A stretch of DNA of 64,000 bases, from NCBI RefSeq assembly GCF_001466305.1, contig NZ_JWID01000001.1, forward strand, positions 182,085 to 246,084. Reading direction: 5' to 3'. A program made the position numbers and the translations under genes. Below, piece by piece: positions 63,641 through 64,000 of this stretch; within the stretch, counting starts at the first letter, position 1, and each line of letters starts with the position of its first letter. This DNA comes from Defluviitalea phaphyphila (GTDB lineage Bacteria; Bacillota; Clostridia; Lachnospirales; Defluviitaleaceae). The notes under the pieces are model-generated. The model made no database searches, was not told the origin of the DNA, and was given only the letters and a program-made list of their open reading frames with translations.

Positions 63641-64000
63641 ATAAGAAAATAATAAAGAAATTTGATTACTACATTAAAATAAGCTCAAAAGCAATAATGG
63701 AGCGAGATTTAAAATAATCCCACCCCAACTATTAACAAAGAGCCGAAAAATCATGGTTCCAATAAGGTTTTCTACCCTATTTTCACCATGACTTTTAACA
63801 TGACTTTTTTATTTTTAACACAACTTTTTTATTTGTGACACGAGTTTTTTAGAGTTATACAGCAAATCAAGATTTCTCTTATTTTGCTACGGGATTTTGA
63901 GATTAATTTTATTGTATATTTAAAATAAACTCCGCTCCAAACGACTTTCCCTCAAACCCTTATCCCTTCTCGCCTTATGCCCATTTTCCTAATTCTTTCC
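63641..64000. other. Noncoding end with short tandem repeats
   Basis: No gene could be supported. About 63790-63855 shows three imperfect repeats of 20-21 bases of the form AACA(T/C)(G/A)A(C/G)TTTTTTAT. The rest is plain sequence. Confidence 0.45.

Noticed and set aside
63780..63860. CRISPR or satellite array at the right end
   Set aside because: Only three imperfect T-rich units without spacers.

Overview
The window looks like chromosome of a very AT-rich, Gram-positive, anaerobic Clostridia-type bacterium. The reasons are strong AGGAGG ribosome sites with many GTG/TTG starts, clean sigma-A promoters, a LytS/LytTR pair, an SLH-domain surface protein, a DUF3793 protein with flavodoxin, a YbaK-type editing protein, and several families usual in Clostridia. 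No rRNA or tRNA gene was seen. The species is not identifiable by eye.

Layout. 1-9.3 kb, all on the minus strand: a nitrogen-salvage island with an NCS1 permease, a CodA-type deaminase, a YgeY-type M20 hydrolase, an N-acyl-D-amino-acid deacylase family enzyme, 2,3-diaminopropionate ammonia-lyase (YgeX), RidA, and a BMP-type nucleoside ABC importer that runs off the left edge. It has three promoters, each followed by a terminator hairpin inside the leader, which suggests shared control by attenuation. 9.5-10.7 kb: an HD protein and a CmpB-type membrane protein.

11-36 kb is a defence island, visibly more AT-rich than the flanks. It holds a HelD-like helicase, a complete type I Zorya system (zorA-zorB-zorC-zorD, 14.3-21.7 kb), a complete Wadjet system (jetD-jetA-jetB-jetC, 22.0-29.7 kb), a 53-aa ORF, an unrecognised 4-TM protein, a wrecked AAA-ATPase/PD-(D/E)XK gene cut by an ISL3 end, an SLH protein and a HEAT-like repeat protein. 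The modules are separated by nearly identical terminators (ATCCAGTAGAA...TTCTACTGGAT). The zorA promoter and the HEAT-gene promoter share an unusual sequence.

35.7-37.3 kb: a DtxR/IdeR-type regulator, a DUF3793 protein and flavodoxin, with two operator-like palindromes. 37.4-40 kb: housekeeping-type small genes. 40-44.1 kb: a CstA-type transporter with a LytS/LytTR two-component system, probably for pyruvate. 44.3-53 kb: a sugar-acid regulon (D-2-hydroxyacid dehydrogenase, class II aldolase, FGGY kinase, DeoR regulator, DUF1537 kinase, PdxA2, GntP permease). Three promoters there carry matching A/C-rich operator candidates. 53-57.4 kb: upp, a broken MFS gene, a thioredoxin-like protein with a two-gene permease, and a PfkB kinase. 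57.5-64 kb: a decaying region with a YtrABC-like GntR/ABC operon, two small unknown genes, and remnants of DUF1566, ABC, IS21 (istB) and ISL3 genes.

The most notable content is the adjacent pair of complete defence systems (Zorya I and Wadjet) with candidate accessory genes, and the attenuator-bearing diaminopropionate/purine-type catabolic island.
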